Assembly: GCF_027943255.1 (NCBI RefSeq)
Contig: NC_072896.1
Span: 117,583,879-117,647,878, forward strand
From: Anastrepha obliqua
Lineage: Eukaryota; Arthropoda; Insecta; Diptera; Tephritidae
Direction of reading: 5' to 3'
Length of the DNA stretch: 64,000 nt
In this document: positions 1 to 10,902 of the stretch, one piece after another
Numbering within the stretch: position 1 is the stretch's first letter
Layout of the letters: the number at the start of each line of letters is the position of its first letter
Program-made: the position numbers and the translations under genes
Notes under the pieces: model-generated
The model's database searches: none
The model's input: the letters and a program-made list of their open reading frames with translations, nothing else
What the model was told of the DNA's origin: nothing

Positions 1-234
1 TCGGGCCCCGGGGGAAACTTGAAATGCGGGCCCCTTCAAATTTTTTTTATTTATCAAAATGTGTATTGTGTTATAGTGATATAACATTTAAACATTGAAA
101 AACTCATTGCTAAAATTTTTGATAGATTTAATTATGAATCAGTAGCATAAAATGCTCCATTTTAATAAGAGCTCAATAATATACACTTTTGTATCACCAT
201 ATTATATTTATTCTTCGTAATCGTGATCATAACA

Positions 235-1902
235 TTCGATATGGTGACACCAAAAAAAGTCTGTGACGGAACTCTGGTAGAAGTATTATTTACCTCCCAA
301 GGGGGGAGTCGTATCCCCTCTGCTGTGGTTACTAGTTGTCAACAATACTCGTATACTTACCAAATTCAACCGAAGGGGAATCAAAGTAGTGGCGTATGCG
401 GACGACATAGTGCGCATGGTTTCAGGAAGGTTTCCAACCACAATCAGTGAGAATATGGAAGGAGCTCTGGTATTACCCAGCAATGGGGCCACGGAATGTG
501 GTTTAAGTGTAAGCCCGCGAAAAAATAAACTGATGTTATTCACTAAGAAAACCAAGGTACCAAACTTTAATCTTCCAAAACTAAACGGTGTTAATCTAAC
601 GCTAATCCAACAGGCAAAATACCTAGGTGTTATTCGAGGCCCCAAACTCAGCTGGAAGTCCAACGTAGAGTAGAGGGTAAAGAAAGCGAATATAGCACTT
701 TACACGTGTGAAACTAACCAACTGGTCCTACATAGCCATTGTAAGGCCAATACTAACTTATGAGGCACTAGTCTGGTGGCCTGCAACAGAAAAGAAATAC
801 AAGAAAACTAAGCTGAACAAGATACATAGAACAGCGTGTATCTTAACTACAGGAGCGCTTAGCACCAGTCCTACTGAAGCGCTCAATGTACTAACTCATC
901 TGCTGCCATTAGATTTAGACATCAAAGCAATCGCTACTTGCAGCGCGGCGGGACTCAGAGACATAGGAAGCTGGACAACAAGGTCGTATGATCACGGTAA
1001 GATTCTCCTACAAGGACCCTCGCTGCTCAAAAACAGATCAGAGTACACTGTCTTCGACGTTAACTTTAAGAAAGACTTTACGGTACGTTTTCCACCGAGA
1101 GCCGAATGGAGCAAAAAGAAGGTGATTGGAAGATACGATATTGAAATCTATACCGAAGGTTCTAAGGTGCACTATGGTGTGGGAGCTGGCTTCCATTCGG
1201 AGCCGCTCAACCTATCTCAGTCAATTCGTTTTCCTGATATGCCAGCGTGTTCCAGGCAGAACTGTTGCTTAGTCATTGGTTTCAAATCACTTTGATATGG
1301 GTTCCCGGTCACAGGAACATACGGGGTAAAGAGATAGCGGATGAGCTAGCAAGAAAAAGTTCGACACTAGGATTAGCAGAGGCGGTGGCAGTCTCCACCC
1401 GATCAGGCTTTAGCCGAAAGAAGATGGAAGCAACTAACTACATGTATTACAACAAAAAACACATGGCCGTCATACAAAATCCAAAGGACGAATGATGTGT
1501 TAGGAAGCTCTCGGCCAAACATCTCACGCATCACTGCAACCCTCACAGGCCATTGGAAAGTAGGGGATCACGCAACTAGACTCAACCTACCCTTCAATCC
1601 TATCTGCAGAAGCTGTCAAACGGAAGGAGCAAAGGAAAGTCTTTTCCACTACTTATGTGAATGTCCAGGGCTAGCTAAGGCACGACTCCAGCAAATTAAT
1701 GAGATCTCAGGCACCGAAATAAAGAATTTGCTGCTATACTTGGACCTCACTAAATGGATCTGACTTACAACAAAAAAAAAAACCAAAACACAAAAAAACG
1801 AACATCTTTATACGAGGACGGTGGTAGTAAAACGGTGCTGGTCACTAATTAGGATTATTTCAGAGGAAATACTCAACCACTTCAAAAACAACAACAACAA
1901 CA
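235..1902 (+). mobile_element. LOA-type LINE remnant, 5'-truncated (RT + RNase H + C-terminal Cys motif)
   Basis: Three frames together read as the second half of a non-LTR retrotransposon ORF2. Near 290-400 one frame gives GGVVSPLLWLLVVNN, followed by KVVAYADDIV (YADD catalytic motif of reverse transcriptase). The LOA-like form GGV.SPLLW differs from the Jockey form GVPQGSVLGP. The RT thumb (RPILTYEALVWW) lies at 708-1000, RNase H starts near 1137 (DIEIYTEGSK) and continues as WVPGHRN..GKEIADELA near 1294-1360. A Cys/His motif (CRSC...HYLCECPGLAKAR) closes the frame at about 1610-1690. Endonuclease and the first RT half are missing, and at least three frame breaks or stops exist. A spacer ending in AACAACAACAACAAC at about 1886-1902 is the likely 3' tail. 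The TE identity is certain; the clade name is inferred from motifs. Confidence 0.85.
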
Positions 1903-4247
1903 GGTAACGAATCTTTAATCTTTGCATATAAATCGTAAATCAAACAGCAATCGATCGAATGGGTGTTTCCCGCCTAGCCTAATTGAATAAAAGTTGTTCG
2001 CAGAAGAAGCACCGCAAAGCAAATGGTCGCCTGTTTCTTCGGCAAATCAGGTCTTGTCGCAGTTTTGCCACTAGAAAAACTTAAAGCAGTCAATTTTGAG
2101 TGACTCAATGAGTAAGTGAGAGTACACAATCATTTGGATTAAGAAAAACCAAACGCCGAAGACGAATCATCCTTCACCAAGCCAACGCGAACTCTCACGT
2201 ATCGGCGCGTCCAAGTAAGTTTTTAAGCACTCAATGTATCGAATTACTTGTAATTGGTCATCCGCCTTATCCGGCTTATGATTTTATTAAAAATAAATAT
2301 TTTAAACACTGCAAAATAAGCCCCGATTTGGTTTATTATTTTATTAAAAAATTAAAATTTTATATACTGCAAAATAAGAGGAACCATCCATCCGCTCCTC
2401 AGTGGCGCATATTTTAACTTTTGGAAAGTTATGTCGGAAAGTGTTGGTGATACAATTTTTTTCTTGAATCATCAATTTGATTGTAGATATCTTTAAAAGA
2501 ACCCGATATTTCCTATCATCATAAAAGTTTTTTGCCATATTTTCTGTCCATTCCAAATTCTTACTTTCTTTCACACCTTTGTCACATATTTCAGTTCCCC
2601 ATATGTTTCTTGTTTCCTTAAAAATAAATTCCTCACAAATTGTTTAACTATGAAAATTGCCTTTGTTTAAGAAAATTCGTCAGTTTTTCTCTATTCATTC
2701 TCAGTGAAATAATTTTGGGTTGCATACTTTATTGAATGAGAAGTATTAGTTTTGCTTTATGCCAACATTTTTTGCTTCCGCATACCCACACGAAATGTTT
2801 TGGAACGGGCCTCAAATTCGACCACTACCTGTACACTTACTCAGCGTGAGCAACACATGTGACACAGAGGCTTTTATACTTATGTCCTTTATGCAAAAGT
2901 GGTGCGGCCGTCACCTGACCTAAGAATGTAAATACAAATACAGGCGCCTTTGTGCAGATGTGTGGCATGTGGCGTAAAAGCAAAAACTATTAAAAACTAA
3001 AAACTAAACATTCATGTAGTACATGAAAAATGTATACCCCGAAATTGGACAACAAAGCAAAGTGGCTATGGTAGCAAAATACTCAACGCTCACTACCAAC
3101 CAACTGACCACTCACGATTTTCCTTTGAAAAATGACATTTTGTGGCGCACCATTTTTTACTACTCCTGCTGCCCATTTCAAAACAAACAAAAAAATAGCA
3201 AACCAATCCCATACAAATGTTGTAAGGCTTCCGAATAGTTTTTATACAACATAAATTTTACAAAATAATAGTGTATACTTTTGGGCGTCGACGAAGTGTG
3301 AGTGATCGACGAAGTGGCCACCTTAGTTAGCGTCCTTGTGCGCTTTGGGCTGATTTACGGCTCGAGCACCTGCACGGAGCTGAGTGGAGTTAACGGGCAT
3401 TGATGCACAGGTGCATGCAGCTTCACACCCTTAAAAAAAGGAGAATCTAAAAGTAATAGGAGTGAGAAAGTATTGAGGATAGTCAGTAAGTCTATTTTTG
3501 GGGGTATAGGATAATTACTTTCCTAAACACAAGCGAATGGTTGAAAAGGGCGGAGGAAGTCGGAGAGTGGTTTAGTTAACGCTGAAATCGGTTAAAAAAC
3601 GAGCAGGTAAATAACAGTAAATCTAATATGCCAAGCAGCTGACAAAAATATTTTTCAACAGCACATCACAAACTGCTCAAGTGACAGGGAATTAGGGGCG
3701 GGGGGAGTTCGATGGCAGATGAGAGAGTTAATGCGCAGAGAAAAATAGTTGTGTGCTTTTGAGTGAAAATAAAATATTGAGTTTCAGGAACCCAAAAGGC
3801 GAATAAAATTGAGTGTAGTCGTAGAAGGCATCCGATAAGAAGGTGATTATATAATATATAGTGGCCCCAACGCATAATCGTACATCGTTCCCCCTACAGT
3901 TTTGTGCCTGATCGAAGTTTTTTTTTTCAAAATTTACAATATGGCGGCCTCAGGGAATATATTTCAGATTTTCGAGAAAAAAAGCGAGAGTTAATTGTGT
4001 AAAAAAAAATCGAAATTTTTGAAAAAAAAATCCCTCGATCAGACACGAGTTTTTTATATTTTTCAAAAGCAGTGTAAATTTCATTGAAATTTACCAAGCG
4101 GTTTTTAAGTTACAGTAATCACCAGTTCAAAAAACATAGTTTTGAGAAAAACGCATTTAAAGTTTTGCTATTCGCTCTCGAACGCTCCGGAGCGCCGGAG
4201 CGGTTTTTGTTAATTAACGAATAACTCGAAAAGTATTTGTCGGATTC
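1903..4247. other. Gene-free AT-rich spacer
   Basis: No open frame here shows a recognisable domain. A 76-codon minus-strand frame at 2344-2574 is lysine-rich and unassigned. Bases 2120-2220 are less AT-rich and end in a splice-donor-like AAGTAAGT, but nothing else supports an exon. A GC-rich imperfect palindrome (CTCCGGAGCGCCGGAG) sits at about 4186-4201, just upstream of the SINE. Confidence 0.6.
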
Positions 4248-4260
4248 ACTTCAAATTTTC
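4248..4260. repeat. Target-site duplication, left copy (SINE)
   Basis: ACTTCAAATTTTC at 4248-4260 is repeated exactly at 4427-4439, on the other side of the SINE fragment. A perfect 13-bp duplication of this kind is the hallmark of target-primed retroposition. It fixes the insert at 4261-4426. Confidence 0.85.
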
Positions 4261-4426
4261 TGCCATGAAAAAGCTCCTCATAAAAATATCTGCTGTTCGG
4301 AGTCGGCTTGAAACTGTAGGTCCCTCCATTTGTAGAACAACATCGAGACGCACACCACAAATAGGAGGAGGAGCTCGGCCAAACACCTAACAGAAGTGTA
4401 CGCGCCAATTATTTATTTTTTTTTTT
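4261..4426 (+). mobile_element. tRNA-Ser-derived SINE, 5'-truncated copy
   Basis: This is the 3' half of the dispersed SINE family also seen at 14552, 18925 and 26107 (inverted). It starts at TGCCATGAAAAAGCTCCTC, runs through the conserved GTAGGTCCCTCCATTTGTAG and GGAGGAGGAGCTCGGCCAA blocks, and ends in CGCGCCAATTATT plus an 11-base T run. The tRNA-like head is absent. Because the flanks are exact 13-bp duplications, the truncation happened during insertion and not by later deletion. The T-rich tail, in place of poly(A), is unusual for a SINE. Confidence 0.85.
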
Positions 4427-4639
4427 ACTTCAAATTTTCACTTTTACTTTCAATATTTTGGGAAACGGCAAAACAAAAAAGCCAATTTTTGAAAATTCTG
4501 TCTATCCCTAGACTCTTGCAGTAGAAATAGTAGAGATGCAGGATATCTACAAAATGCATGGTTTCCGCAAATCTTTTGGACAAAGTGATGAATTTTAAGA
4601 GATCCGCGAGAGGAAAAATATGAAGTTAATTCATACTTA

Positions 4640-4970
4640 ATGCATCGCGACCCAACAGCAAAAGTCTGATTCGAGAAAACGCCGGCCAGCTACAGAGAAA
4701 ATACTCAACAGTCTCGTCATTTTCAAGACAAGATAGGCATATTGGATTGCTGCCTATGGTAGCCATATGCTGACACGTGCGTTGTACCTTGTCATTACAT
4801 CCACCAGTACTCTCAGGTCCTTCCCACTAAGTTTTAGGAGAAAGGTCGCTAATTTCATGTTTGGTTCTTTCACAAAGCACTTAGCTACTCTGCAGGAGTC
4901 CAATTCAGACCAACGCACAGTAGTCCCGCCGCGTAGGAAGAGCGGTCATAAGAACTTTTGGCGTGATAAA
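4640..4970 (-). pseudogene. LINE ORF2 C-terminal relic (LOA-type)
   Basis: On the minus strand, 4970 to about 4810 reads VRWSELDSC followed by LLKLSGKDLRVLVDV. After one frame shift, 4800 to 4640 reads TIGSNPICLSCLENDETV and LCSWPAFSRIR. The order and the C..C-H/C-C spacing match the C-terminus of RNase H-bearing LINEs, where a post-RNase H linker precedes a Cys motif. No RT is attached, so this is an isolated fragment or an old 5'-truncated copy. It is too short for the usual ORF thresholds but clear when frames are joined. Confidence 0.75.
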
Positions 4971-5344
4971 TGACTTTTTAGTACGTTTTTAAGTTGAGAA
5001 ATGTTTTTATTTGTAAAGAAAGCATTAAGACATATAAAAAGTAATATATATATAATAAGAATATATATAAGATATAATGATAATAATATATAATAAAGTA
5101 ATACATAATTAATATAAAAAGTCAAAGGAAAATTAGGTACACACATTTTTTATATAAAATTTGTTTGTTTCGTTTAAAGTTTTGCATAAATCTTAAATTA
5201 TAAACAATAATAGAAAAAAACATTAAATGCCGGAAGGATGAGCATAAAGTATACTTGGATGCCAGTTAACTTATTCTTATTTATGAAAACAATAAAACAT
5301 TCACTTCTAAAAAATTTAATGTACTTAGAAATACAAAACTTTTA
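4971..5344. other. AT-rich spacer
   Basis: This stretch is very AT-rich, with TA-alternating runs at about 5040-5110 and no supported gene. It probably includes the 3' flank of the adjoining minus-strand repeat gene relic. Confidence 0.55.
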
Positions 5345-6140
5345 ACTCAATAAATCTAACACTTCTCTTGACATCATAGATTTCTTTTTTCATGGTAATT
5401 TTCGTAGACTAGATATAAATGGATCGGAATTAAGAAGAAGCCTGTGCAAAAGATCCGTGTTAGTTACAGTTCTTGAGTGCTTTCTGGTATTGTCACGTCT
5501 GAATTGTTTCACTAATTTATTACATGATTCAGCTGCCTCCTCTGATAATTCTCCAATTGATAATAAACAATGATCGATCACCTCCGGTCCATGAATGAGC
5601 ACTTATGAACTGATGCAGGTAAATTATACTATGAATATTTACTAACTAGAATTTTAGCAGTGTCTAGTGCGTATATTTTGAATTTATTCGAATTAATTTT
5701 AAAACCAGTTGAAAGACATTGTAGGAGATAACTAGATATACATCTGTATATAACGTGTTTGTCTATTCTTGTGATTTCGGATGATATGGTTGAATGAAGG
5801 AAACATTTTCGTGCTGTATTTCCATCATTAGAGGTGCCACATCCTCCACTTCGCGGTTTGTCAACTATCAAGCCTAATTGTTCTCTAAACTCCCTCTGAA
5901 CAAATTCCTTTCTCTTAGCTAAAAGTGCTTTTTTCTCAGATGAACGTGCTTGCCACCTTTTAAATTCGATTTTATAAGAAACATGAATAAAGTATTCAAA
6001 AAATCTAGTTCAGGAATGCAGGGGTAATAAACAAAATTCAAATCTACTGGAGTTTACTTGTTTGTTTGTACATTTTTCTAAGTCATTCATTTCTGTAGGT
6101 GTCGCACCACAAATATAACATTTACTCGTAGATGAGTCAC
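5345..6140 (-). pseudogene. Relic of an arthropod repeat-associated protein (unnamed family)
   Basis: The minus strand, read from 6140 down, shows CYICGATPTEMND (a CxxC pair), LPLHS, a TGA where a Trp fits, RFFEYFIHVSYKIEFKRWQ, then GLIVDKPRSGG..NDGNTARK. After a frame shift near 5620 it gives IHGPEVIDH, IGELSEEAAESCNK, NTRKHSRT and DLLHRLLLNSDPFISSLRK. I recall the same motif series (VDKP..G..NDGNTARRF, LPIGQ.SEEAQE, TRK.SR) from highly repeated uncharacterised proteins in aphid and other arthropod genomes. Those are widely taken to come from transposable elements, but their biochemical role is unknown to me. This copy has at least one in-frame stop and two frame shifts. The family assignment rests on memory of the motifs; the function is not assigned. 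Confidence 0.65.
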
Positions 6141-6150
6141 ATAGGTACAG

Positions 6151-6600
6151 ATTAGACCCTATATCAAGCGCAATCGCAGGTCATCGCAGCTGGAAATTAT
6201 TTTTCCTTAAAGAGGACATACGTAAGAATATTTTAATGTACATTCTTTTACTCCTTTCAAATATTTCATTATAAACAATCATCTACGCATCGTTTTTATA
6301 CCCTTTTCCCCGGCAACAAATATATAAAATATTCTAATAACTTTTAAGTTAAAACAAAATTTATTTCATCCACATCAGATAATGTAGGTACCTGAGGGCT
6401 CGTCTAGAGGCATTGTACGACACATCATTACATACTATTTTTTATTGTAGTATTTAATATTAATAACTATTAATTATGCATATGAAGAAAAAGGAAAAAA
6501 GTAAATATACCCATCTTGCTTTAATAGTCCATGAGAACTATAGGTATCTCTAACTAGGGTTTGACAGCTGAAATGGCAGCCTGTGCTGACGTTTGTTTTC
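6151..6600. other. Gene-free spacer
   Basis: AT-rich, with no coding signal and no clear repeat termini. It separates the arthropod-repeat relic from the outer mariner-like fragment. Confidence 0.5.
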
Positions 6601-6621
6601 AGTAAGGCTTGGCAAGTCATC

Positions 6622-6990
6622 ATGGATCGTTTAACGCCAGAACAAAGCTTCCACATTGTGGAAATTCACTTTGAAAAGAAAAATAAATAAAGTAAATCTG
6701 TTCGCGAAGTTCATAGAGCACTAAAGGCTTTTTCAGGCTTTCGAAATGAAAAATTAGCTGCCGTTACGGTGAATTGCGAGCACTATGGAGTCATGCTACT
6801 TGCACTTTTGTTTCCAAAAATAAAAATTTATCAGTAAACATCTAAGACATTTGGTCACAATAGATTTTTTGCAAAATTCAAGCCCCCATTGATGCCATCC
6901 GGCCAGATTAATTGGAAAATGTAATCAAGAATTGGACTGATCGAATGAACCATGCAACTTGTAACCGCGGCGAACATATGACAGATATTA
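6622..6990 (+). pseudogene. Outer mariner-like (DD41D type) transposase relic, internally deleted
   Basis: An ATG at 6622 opens MDRLTPEQSFHIVEIHFE, then a stop, then SVREVHRALKAF. This is the N-terminal helix-turn-helix seen in the other DD41D mariner-like elements of this window (compare MERYT.EQRL at 28659 and ERYTIEEL at 33970). After about 70 codons the sequence jumps to the C-terminal end, LENVIKNWTDRMNHAT and RGEHMTDI at 6906-6990. The catalytic core is therefore deleted. The reading stops at a TA where the 6991-10902 element is inserted. Beyond that element, 10905 onward gives a plausible end of the frame. Confidence 0.7.
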
Positions 6991-7147
6991 CAGGGTGAAC
7001 GATATGAAGTGTTACCAACTTCACACTGCTTGTATCTGTAAAACAGCTCATGACATCAACGTCAAAATTGTTCTAATGACACTTCAATATATTGTTTATA
7101 AGCTATTAAAAGCATTTGCGTCTCAGTTTTGTTGAATTTTTTTTTTT

Positions 7148-7412
7148 GTGATGGAATTCAAACGTAATAGTGTGATTGCGTTATATTTGGCTGGAAAATC
7201 ACAACCAGACTTTGTTCGTGAGCTCAGTCACCTCAAAGTGAGTAAAATGTTTGTGTATCGAACTATAAAACGTTACAATGATAATGGTAGCATTGCAAAA
7301 CGCTATGGAGGTGGACCAAAAAAAACCGCATCTACGCCAGAAATGGTTCGGAAAGTGAAGGCTCGACTTGAACGAAATCCACGTCGAAGTGGAAGAAAAA
7401 TGGCCAAAGAAC
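7148..7412 (+). pseudogene. DD37D transposase, N-terminal half
   Basis: The frame opens with MEFKRNSVIALYLAGKSQ and contains a paired-like helix-turn-helix (KVSKMFVYRTIKRY), a GG.PKKTASTPEMVRKV linker and NPRRSGRKMAKEL. These are the DNA-binding modules of Tc1/mariner transposases. The frame is open for 88 codons up to the LINE insertion point. The start at 7148 has a second ATG directly after it; either could be used. The protein is truncated here by the insertion and cannot be functional. Confidence 0.85.
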
Positions 7413-7413
7413 T
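7404..7413. repeat. Target-site duplication of the Jockey LINE, left copy
   Basis: CCAAAGAACT at 7404-7413 recurs at 10107-10116, bracketing the minus-strand LINE. It joins the two transposase halves in the same frame (AKEL then KISQYSIRR), which shows precisely where the LINE entered. Confidence 0.88.
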
Positions 7414-7589
7414 TTTTTTTTTTTTTTTTTTTTTTTTTATTATTAGTATTTTCATTGCAACTAGTATAATATTACATACATAGGTATATATACTAACGAG
7501 CAATTTTTGTAGAGTTTTGTTACAACAAATAATTTGAGTTAATCCTCAGCAAAATACAATTCATACTTTAACTGATTTTTATTTATTTA

Positions 7590-8720
7590 TTAGTTTAAAT
7601 CTAGAGGTTTTTTACGTTTGAGCCTTCGTTTCCATTTTGTATTATCGTTAAGAATCAAGGCTTCATTGTTCACATGCTTGCTTAGTCGCTCTGCGTGCGA
7701 CTTTGCAAATTTCTTTATGGTTGCCGTAACCGAATCAATATTGAGGTCACGTTCTAGGTCTTGCGTCCTAATATACCATGGAGCGCAAACTGCATGCTTG
7801 AGTGCCTTAGTCTGAAATCTTTGTATATGCGCTGTATTACTATAGCTGGTGCATCCCCATAGCTGAATCCCATAGGTCCAGATAGGTTTGAGAACTTGTT
7901 TGTAAAGCAGTATTTTATTGTGTGCGTATAACGCTGATTGCTTATTCATTAGCCAATGCATATTTTGGAATTTTAGGTCCAGTTCTTCCCTTTTCTTTTT
8001 CACGTGCGCACTCCACCTAAGTTTCGTATCGAGCGTCATACCTAGATACTTTGCTGTATTAGAGTATGGTACTTTAATGCTGTTTATGTATATTGGCAGG
8101 TAGTTGGTCTTTTTGTTTGTAAAGTTGATGTGTACAGACTTAGTTTCGTTCAGTTTAATGTGCCATTTATCTGTCCAATTGTATATTTTATTGATAGCAA
8201 GCTGCAGTTGTGCAGTAGACTCTATTTCTGTCTTTCCGACGGTTAGTATTGCAGTGTCATCAGCAAATGTTGCTGTAAAGCAATTTCTGCTGTTTGGCAG
8301 GTCGTGAGTAAAAAGTAGATAGAGAAGGGGACCAAGCACACTTCCTTGCGGCACACCAGCTTTAATCTCTTTCAGTTCAGAGAACTCATCTTCGTATCTG
8401 ACGCGAAAATAGCGCTCAGACAGGTAGGTTTTTAAGATATTAAAACTTGTTTTTGGCAGTACATTCTTTATTTTCCACAGCAAGCCAGCATGACATACTT
8501 TATCGAAAGCTTTAGAGACATCGAGAAATACAGCCGAACACACATTTTTTTCTTCAAATGTGTTCTCGATGATACGCGTAATTCTGTGAATTTGGTCAAT
8601 AGTTGAGTGGCGCGCGCGAAATCCAAATTGGTGTGTTGGTATTATTTGTTTGTTTTCTATGATATTGCTCAGGCGCTTTATCAAACATTTTTCCATTTTC
8701 CATCTCGGCGCACATCTCAT
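7590..8720 (-). pseudogene. Jockey LINE ORF2, reverse transcriptase part
   Basis: A 376-codon open frame, from 8720 to 7590. It contains HQFGFRARHSTIDQ, LDVSKAFDKV (first catalytic Asp), AGVPQGSVLGP, TFADDTAIL (the FADD catalytic pair) and the thumb TAKYLGMTLD and KQVLKPIWTYGIQLWGCT. The end (KKFAKSHAERLSKHVN) matches the C-terminal region of the 53.6-kb relative. The ATG at the start of the frame is not a real initiator: the frame is entered through the deletion junction. The palm motifs are intact but the finger domain is gone. Confidence 0.92.
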
Positions 8721-10002
8721 CTTCAGTTATGGGTACTATATCGCCATAATCATCATTGGCTATGCCATCATTATTTAGTATTGGTGATGTGTCGCTATTG
8801 GGTCCAAAAAGATAATCTGAAAATAAGTTTGCTTTTTCTATGTTGGTTTTCGCCCACCCATTATTGTCTCTTTTGATTGGTGGATTATGGTTAGCTGGCT
8901 GTTTAAGCTTTTTGGTGCATTTCCATAGTGAGTAGTTTGTGTCTCTTTTATTATTTAATTGCTGTGCGTAGTTTGTAAATGATTGATTTTTATATTCTTT
9001 AATTTTATGGCTGAGATCTTTCGCTGCTTTGTTCAAAGCTGCTTTATCAACAGGTGATCTTGTTTGATGCCACCTACGCCGCATTTTTCGCTTCTTTAGC
9101 ACCATTTCTTTTATATCTTTTGTGTATTTGTGGCCAGCGGAAATTTTCATTAAAGGAGGTGTGCTCGACCAAGCAGAGTGTTGTATTTCTCTCGTCAGTT
9201 TCAAAACTTCGTCATCTATCTGTGTTGTTGATTCCATTGGAAACGTATTGTCTTCAGATTCTTCTAACATTTTGCGGAAATAATCCCAGTCGGTAAATTG
9301 ACTAGTTAATTTGAGAACTGGATCACGTAACACTACCGTTTCGCTGAGAGTTAGATAGACTGGCGAGTGATCTGAACTCATGTCTAGCCCATTTTCAATA
9401 TTAAGATATGCACTGGAGACTTTTCTAGTGATGAAGAAATCGATAAGGTCCGGATTTTTTTGTGGATCAGATGGCCAATACGTTGGCATCCATGAAGATG
9501 CAGTGTTACAGTTTGTTTGTTGAAGCGCTTTGAAGAGCTCCCTTCCTTTAGTGGTTGTTAGCCAAGATCCCCAATGGATATGTTTAGCATTAAAATCACC
9601 GCCCATAATGAATTTTGTTTTATGACGCTCAATAAGATGGACATATTGATCGTATTTGATTTGGTGCCTTGGAGGACTATAAACAGCTGTCAATGCTAGA
9701 TCACCTCCAGCATTAATTGTGATGGTGGTGGCTTGGAATTCATTGGTGCTGACTTTTTCTTGTTCGTAGTGTTTAATATTGCTTCTAATAATTACGGCAC
9801 TTCGGCCTCGTGCACTGTTGCTTGGGTGAATAGTGTGGTAAGTTTCAAAGTTTTTGATCTTGAAAAAAGTTTGATTAGTGAAATGCGTCTCAGCAATTAA
9901 ACAAATGTCGATTTTTTCTGAATTGAGAATCATTTCCAATTCATACTGGTGCTTTGGGAGACCGTTCGCGTTCCATAACATTATTTTTAAAAAGTTAGGC
10001 AT
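8596..10002 (-). pseudogene. Jockey LINE ORF2, endonuclease part
   Basis: The real start is the ATG at 10000-10002 (MPNFLKIMLWNANGLPK), not the upstream in-frame ATG at 10032, because ORF1 ends inside this codon context. The frame carries an apurinic-type endonuclease: WNANG, LIAETHF, GGDFNAKH and SSDHSPV supply the metal-binding Asn, Glu, Asp and the Asp-His pair. A basic linker follows. The frame is open to about 8700, where the deletion shifts it away from the RT. Endonuclease nicking of target DNA starts retrotransposition in this family. Confidence 0.92.
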
Positions 10003-10106
10003 GTGTAATTGACTGATAAATTTTAAATTCAAGATTTTGCAACCTTTGCTCCAGTGATTTGTTAAATTCTTGTTGTTCTGTTAGTTTTTGCAATATTTTG
10101 AAAGTA
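9995..10106 (-). pseudogene. Jockey LINE ORF1 (Gag-like), C-terminal tail
   Basis: In the frame just 5' of ORF2, 10106-9995 reads ILQKLTEQQEFNKSLEQRL and QNLEFKIYQSITHA, then TAA. It is Gln/Glu/Leu-rich and coiled-coil-like. The stop lies inside ATGCCTAA, so ORF1 and ORF2 overlap by a few bases. The rest of ORF1 was lost by 5' truncation at insertion. Confidence 0.7.
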
Positions 10107-10116
10107 CCAAAGAACT
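10107..10116. repeat. Target-site duplication of the Jockey LINE, right copy
   Basis: CCAAAGAACT, identical to 7404-7413, directly 5' of the LINE (minus strand). Confidence 0.88.
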
Positions 10117-10774
10117 GAAAATATCGCAATACAGCATTCGACGCAAAATGAGCTCAAGGTCAAGGCTTTCAAGTTCCAAAAAGCACACGATCTTTCACCC
10201 CAGCAAAACAAAGTTCGGTGCGAAAGAGCAAAGGAGTTGTTGCGCTTGCACGAACGTGGCGAATTTCCTAACATTGTGTTTTCCGATGAAAAAAATTTCC
10301 CAATTGAGCAGTTCATAAGCACTTAAAATGATCGTGTTTACTCATACGAGAATTTGAGCCTACGTATAGCCACTCGAAGCAATTTCCTTAGTATTGGGAA
10401 AATGTTTTAGAAGCTGCTTTAGAGCCGTGACACGCACACATTTCGGTCGTAGACCATGGACGTTCCAACAGGACTCGGCACCGTCTAATAAAGCTCGTGT
10501 GAACCAATAATGGTTAAAAAATCATGTTCCATACTTCATTTCGTCCACACAATGGCTTTCGAATTCGCCAGACGCAAATCCGATGGACTATTCCATCTGG
10601 TCCATTTTGAAGAGCAAGGTGAGGTCCAAAAAATATGTCAGTATGGATGCGCTGAAAAAAGCGATTATATGAAAATGGGCCAAAATACCTCAAGATCACA
10701 TTCGTGCAGCATGCAACTCATTTTTTGACCGTTTGAGGGCTATAGTCAAGGCAAAAGGTGCTCATTGGAGCTAA
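10111..10774 (+). pseudogene. DD37D transposase, C-terminal half with catalytic core
   Basis: Across several frame shifts this reads ELKISQYSIRR, RCERAKELLRLHERGEFPN, IVFSDEKNFPIEQF (first Asp), FQQDSAPSNKARVNQ (second Asp), SPDANPMDYSIW (third Asp) and AACNSFFDRLRA with AKGAHWS and a TAA stop near 10774. I count 37 residues between the second and third catalytic Asp. That spacing defines the DD37D (maT) group, as distinct from mariner DD34D. In-frame stops (for example after EQFIST and VNQ) make it inactive. Confidence 0.8.
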
Positions 10775-10902
10775 AGTGAATATATGTATGTTAAAATTGT
10801 AATCATTTTTGAACAATTTTGTGTTTGAAATCAATAAAAACTAATTTCACACAAAATAGTTATGGTGTTTTGAATAGGTAACACTTCATATCGTTCAATG
10901 TG

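Larger units (their letters stand above)
7414..10106 (-). mobile_element. Jockey-clade LINE, 5'-truncated and internally deleted
   Basis: The element runs on the minus strand from a 5' end at 10106 to a poly(A) tail, seen as the T run ending near 7438. It retains the last 37 or so codons of ORF1, an ORF2 endonuclease and part of the reverse transcriptase. The endonuclease and RT frames overlap out of phase around 8600-8720 because a deletion removed the RT finger region. Compared with the complete relative at 49-54 kb, roughly 150 codons are missing there. A 10-bp target duplication flanks it. The 3' untranslated part (7439-7590) is short. Confidence 0.92.
6991..10902 (+). mobile_element. Tc1/mariner element, DD37D (maT-like), split by a LINE
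   Basis: Terminal inverted repeats are visible. GAACGATATGAAGTGTTACC at 6997-7016 is the exact reverse complement of 10877-10896. Extending outward to the TA dinucleotides at 6989-6990 and 10903-10904 gives 26-bp ends with three mismatches. Removing the LINE and one copy of its target duplication leaves about 1.2 kb, normal for this superfamily. The two transposase halves (7148-7412 and 10111-10774) join across the LINE. The element sits inside the outer relic, so it inserted after that copy did. Confidence 0.9.

Noticed and set aside
286..663. 125-codon minus-strand ORF
   Set aside because: It is the antisense shadow of the LINE RT with YADD on the plus strand.
2110..2225. 5' untranslated exon with splice donor (AAGTAAGT)
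   Set aside because: A single short consensus match with no promoter, start codon or acceptor is insufficient.
7303..7503. Minus-strand lysine-run ORF
   Set aside because: Produced by the poly(A) tail of the LINE read with antisense transposase sequence.
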